In this document: piece by piece, positions 6,935-8,821 of the stretch
Layout: each line of letters starts with the position of its first letter
How positions within the stretch are numbered: the first letter of the stretch is position 1
Source: JAKJEP01 sp964580995
GTDB lineage: Bacteria; Planctomycetota; Phycisphaerae; Sedimentisphaerales; SM23-30
Direction: 5' to 3'
DNA length: 8,821 nucleotides
Assembly (NCBI GenBank): GCA_964580995.1
Contig: CAZOMV010000149.1
Span: 1-8,821 of the forward strand
Notes under the pieces: model-generated
The model's input: the letters and a program-made list of their open reading frames with translations, nothing else
What the model was told of the DNA's origin: nothing
Database searches by the model: none
Translations under genes and position numbers: made by a program

Positions 6935-7018
6935 ACCCGCAGAACTGAAAAGACGATCCGGTGGGAGAATTCTGTGCTAGCGGGGGGCCCTTACCCAAAG
7001 AACACATAAACCCTGCAC

Positions 7019-8119
7019 TCAAGCCCGGCCTAAACGTCCGTGTATGACCGGTTCGAGCATTGCCTCCTCAAAGGTGAGCATGACCCGGTTGGCATAGGTT
7101 CTACCCACCTTGGTGGAAATCAGTGCCACCAGTCCCATGCTCTGGAAATGACTCAGATAAGAGTAGAAATAGACGTAACTGAAGGGTGGCTCGTTATGGC
7201 TCAACGAAATCTGGCAATATTTTTTATAGATATCCTTGGCAAAGGCGGATCGGCAGGTAGCCGTGGCATTGAGAATCAGCAGGGAAGGATCCGACAGGTC
7301 ATGGATCATATCCGTCAGGATGTCCTTGCGGGCCCGCTCAAAACACTCTTCCACGGCCATTTGCGGTTCCGTAACCGCGTGGTAAAGCGTTTTAATCGCC
7401 ACCCGGGCATCCCCATTGGTCTTACGGGCAGTCAGAGCGGAGATCTGGGCCAGTTTTTCCTCCTGCCATTGATGCAGGCCCTGCCGGGCCCGTTCCCGGA
7501 GAATCTCCAGGATCTGCGGGGCATCGTAGTTTTTGAAGTATACGGTGGCCGGCTGCAGGCTGCTGCGGGTGGCGGCATCCAGATCCTTCAAGACCTGGTA
7601 GTTATTGGAGAGCATGATGACCATATACGGCTTTTCGCTCCGGCTGAGCAGGTAGAGGATTTCCCGGGTCTTGTCTTTGGGGCTCATCAGATCAATCTCA
7701 TCCAGGACGATAATGGTTTTCTGGGGATAGTTCTGGCATAACCGCTGGAACAGTTCACTCAGACTGGAGCCACGGGCCTTCACCCCGAGTAGATGAGCCA
7801 GAATCTTGAAACTGGTATTATGTTCCCGGCAGTTGGCATAGACCATCTGGAGTTCCGCCTGGTCTTGCATCACCCGCTGCAGATGTTTGAGGGCGAGGGT
7901 TTTGCCGCAGCCTTTGCTGCCGATGACCGCCTGATGGCTGGGGATCCCGGTCAGGCCAAAACGCATCATTTCGTCAATGAGATATTTGCACTCCTCCCGC
8001 ATCAAGGGTTTGCCGGGCACATGATTGAAATCAAAGACCGAGAAATCCTTCACCAGCCTGGCCTGGGCTTGCATCTCTTGCCGTTTCTGCAGAAAATAGG
8101 TTTCCAGATTCATGCTCAC
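7019..8119 (-). CDS. cdc6: Orc1/Cdc6-type replication initiator ATPase
   Basis: This 366-residue AAA+ protein has the full archaeal Orc1/Cdc6 layout. Walker A is GSKGCGKT (67-74), Walker B is IIVLDEID (136-143), and sensor 1 is around LSNN (170-173). An LDAATRSSL block (180-188) carries the usual arginine. The sensor-2 motif is NGDAR (235-239). A C-terminal winged-helix domain spans about 270-355, ending with the GRTYANRVMLTF strand. In archaea such proteins bind origin-recognition boxes and load the MCM helicase. Bacteria normally use DnaA or plasmid Rep proteins, so this gene is out of place in bacterial DNA. The length is slightly below the usual 370-410. The start is the GTG at 8119, because GAGGAG (8127-8132) lies 7 nt before it; the ATG at 8113 would be 13 nt away. 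Its probable target is the structured region immediately downstream. Confidence 0.85.
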   Translation of the reverse strand: MSMNLETYFLQKRQEMQAQARLVKDFSVFDFNHVPGKPLMREECKYLIDEMMRFGLTGIPSHQAVIGSKGCGKTLALKHLQRVMQDQAELQMVYANCREHNTSFKILAHLLGVKARGSSLSELFQRLCQNYPQKTIIVLDEIDLMSPKDKTREILYLLSRSEKPYMVIMLSNNYQVLKDLDAATRSSLQPATVYFKNYDAPQILEILRERARQGLHQWQEEKLAQISALTARKTNGDARVAIKTLYHAVTEPQMAVEECFERARKDILTDMIHDLSDPSLLILNATATCRSAFAKDIYKKYCQISLSHNEPPFSYVYFYSYLSHFQSMGLVALISTKVGRTYANRVMLTFEEAMLEPVIHGRLGRA

Positions 8120-8153
8120 GTATCAACTCCTCAGCCTGTTTGGACGCCACTAC

Positions 8154-8169
8154 TATTTAAACCTTTTGC
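8154..8169 (-). promoter_or_regulatory. TATA/BRE-like box upstream of cdc6
   Basis: The minus strand reads GCAAAAGGTTTAAATA, an A-rich element followed by a TATA-like octamer (8154-8161). The octamer is centred about 38 nt before the GTG start, nearly the same distance as the box of the zinc-ribbon operon. It resembles an archaeal BRE+TATA pair. No bacterial -35 is evident. Confidence 0.4.
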
Positions 8170-8206
8170 GCCCCGCGGACGTGGTAACCGATCCTGTACC
8201 GTAAAG

Positions 8207-8216
8207 TATTTATACT
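8207..8216 (+). promoter_or_regulatory. TATA-like box upstream of the divergent membrane gene
   Basis: GTAAAG followed by TATTTATA (8207-8214) is centred about 27 nt before the ATG at 8238. The overlapping TATACT (8211-8216) would make a good bacterial -10 but has no -35 partner. The gene also lacks a clear Shine-Dalgarno, which would suit a leaderless archaeal-type transcript. Confidence 0.35.
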
Positions 8217-8237
8217 ACTATTCCCTTAAGAACCCGC

Positions 8238-8821
8238 ATGAGCCTCGAAAACCCTTTTGCGGACTTTGCCTTTGGCGATTTTCTCGAATCGCTTTTACCG
8301 GATTTCGTGTTGGCCTTTGCTTTCTTTACCGCACTCACCTATGCGATTCTGGGCAAACGCCTGGACCACCGAAGACCAGCCATCGCCGCCTCCGCGGCCC
8401 TCGGCTTGGCGCTGGCCGTGGGGCTGGTCTGGTGGGAACAAGCCCATGACTTTTCTATTCGCAATCTCGGTCCCATCGCCGTGGGATTTGCGGTCTTGAT
8501 TCTGGCTTTTGTCATGTACCAGGCGATCCATCAGGTCGGCGGTTCCTGGGCTGGCGCCGGCCTTGCCCTGGGCGGCAGTATCATTGTCGCTTCCATTCTG
8601 CAAACCGACTGGCCTGTCGATCCCCAGATTATCCAGTCGGTCGCAACCGTGGCCCTGGCGGTCGGTATCCTGGCTTTTCTAATGCACCATCAACCGCACA
8701 TGGCTGCCTTGGTACCGCCGAGTCGGGAGCTGGCCAACGGCCGTCACAATATGGCCGATCTCTTCCGAGATCGCCACCTCTCCCGCCGCCTGCGGGATCA
8801 ATTCCGCCATCTGCGTAAAGA
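8238..8821 (+). CDS. Multi-pass membrane protein, 3' end beyond window
   Basis: An open frame of 194 codons starts with MSLENPFADF and runs off the right edge. It has five hydrophobic segments at about residues 22-40, 46-66, 78-98, 104-125 and 133-153. These are followed by a very basic soluble stretch (NMADLFRDRHLSRRLRDQFR) facing the cytoplasm if the segments alternate normally. The family is not recognised from this part. A cluster of N-terminal membrane helices followed by a basic cytoplasmic domain would fit the membrane anchor of a larger DNA-pumping or secretion ATPase, but that is only a possibility. It diverges from cdc6 with 118 bp between the start codons, so the two may share control. 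Codon use is G+C-rich and consistent throughout, supporting a real gene. Confidence 0.75.
   Translation, partial: MSLENPFADFAFGDFLESLLPDFVLAFAFFTALTYAILGKRLDHRRPAIAASAALGLALAVGLVWWEQAHDFSIRNLGPIAVGFAVLILAFVMYQAIHQVGGSWAGAGLALGGSIIVASILQTDWPVDPQIIQSVATVALAVGILAFLMHHQPHMAALVPPSRELANGRHNMADLFRDRHLSRRLRDQFRHLRK

Larger units (their letters stand above)
6640..7018. other. Candidate replication origin beside the Orc1/Cdc6 gene
   Basis: This stretch has no credible gene on either strand but dense structure. A long inverted repeat (arms 6746-6770 and 6912-6934) brackets a pyrimidine-only tract (6799-6826), a likely easily melted segment. Outside the left arm lie the dyad GTTTCCAGAGGAACT (6713-6727), similar to the archaeal origin-recognition (mini-ORB) core TTCCAGTGGAA, and a CTGCC/GGCAG hairpin (6728-6746). 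Inside the repeat are a perfect palindrome ACTGCGCAGT (6858-6867) and a TTTCA-AA-TGAAA dyad (6892-6903). CCATATAG occurs at 6651 and 6825. Archaeal origins typically lie next to an orc1/cdc6 gene and have initiator sites flanking an unwinding element, and this layout matches. Origin function is inferred. A regulatory region for the zinc-ribbon operon is the alternative. Confidence 0.5.

Noticed and set aside
7040..8449. Two long plus-strand open frames (7040-7741 and 7793-8449).
   Set aside because: Both lie largely opposite the well-supported cdc6 gene, and the second also overlaps the membrane gene out of frame. Their protein sequences lack family motifs.
1..8821. CRISPR array, toxin-antitoxin pair or known defence operon.
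   Set aside because: No regularly spaced short repeats and no recognisable Cas, toxin, restriction or other defence proteins were seen in the window.

Overview
The window reads as bacterial DNA, probably from a Planctomycetota/Lentisphaerota-like (PVC) lineage. The evidence is a PEP-CTERM exosortase substrate behind a textbook sigma-70 promoter (TTGACA, 16 nt, TATAAT), strong Shine-Dalgarno sites, and transposase types common in such genomes. The taxonomic guess is inference. The left and right halves have different characters.

Left half (1 to about 4960) is ordinary chromosome peppered with mobile-element debris. It holds an MFS permease of the nucleoside:H+ symporter type (116-1312, +), an intact DDE integrase-core transposase (1516-2592, -), the 3' end of a second transposase (to 2906, +), a PEP-CTERM secreted protein (3127-4194, -) with its promoter, and the 3' end of a third transposase (4565 to about 4936, -).

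The boundary is at about 4963-5000. There the minus strand carries the T-arm and 3' acceptor strand of a tRNA without the rest of the gene. A tRNA 3' fragment in this orientation is what tyrosine-recombinase integration leaves at one end of an element, and its polarity puts the element to the right.

Right half (5000 to 8821) looks like part of an integrated replicon. On the minus strand an archaeal/eukaryotic-type Orc1/Cdc6 initiator (7019-8119) is followed by a 440-bp gene-free region and then three tightly overlapping small genes: a CxxC zinc-ribbon protein, a four-knuckle zinc-ribbon protein and a 117-residue unknown. The gene-free region has the layout of a replication origin: a 23-25 bp imperfect inverted repeat bracketing a 28-nt pure pyrimidine tract, plus a TTCCAGAGGAA dyad resembling the archaeal mini-ORB. 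A multi-pass membrane protein diverges from cdc6 and runs off the window (8238 to end). All three right-half transcription starts have TATA-like boxes with no recognisable -35.

The working model is an integrative element that carries an Orc1/Cdc6-type initiator, its own origin, and an associated zinc-ribbon operon of unknown function. The initiator identity is firm. The origin, the attachment site and the element boundaries are inferences. No integrase gene and no second attachment site lie in the window.
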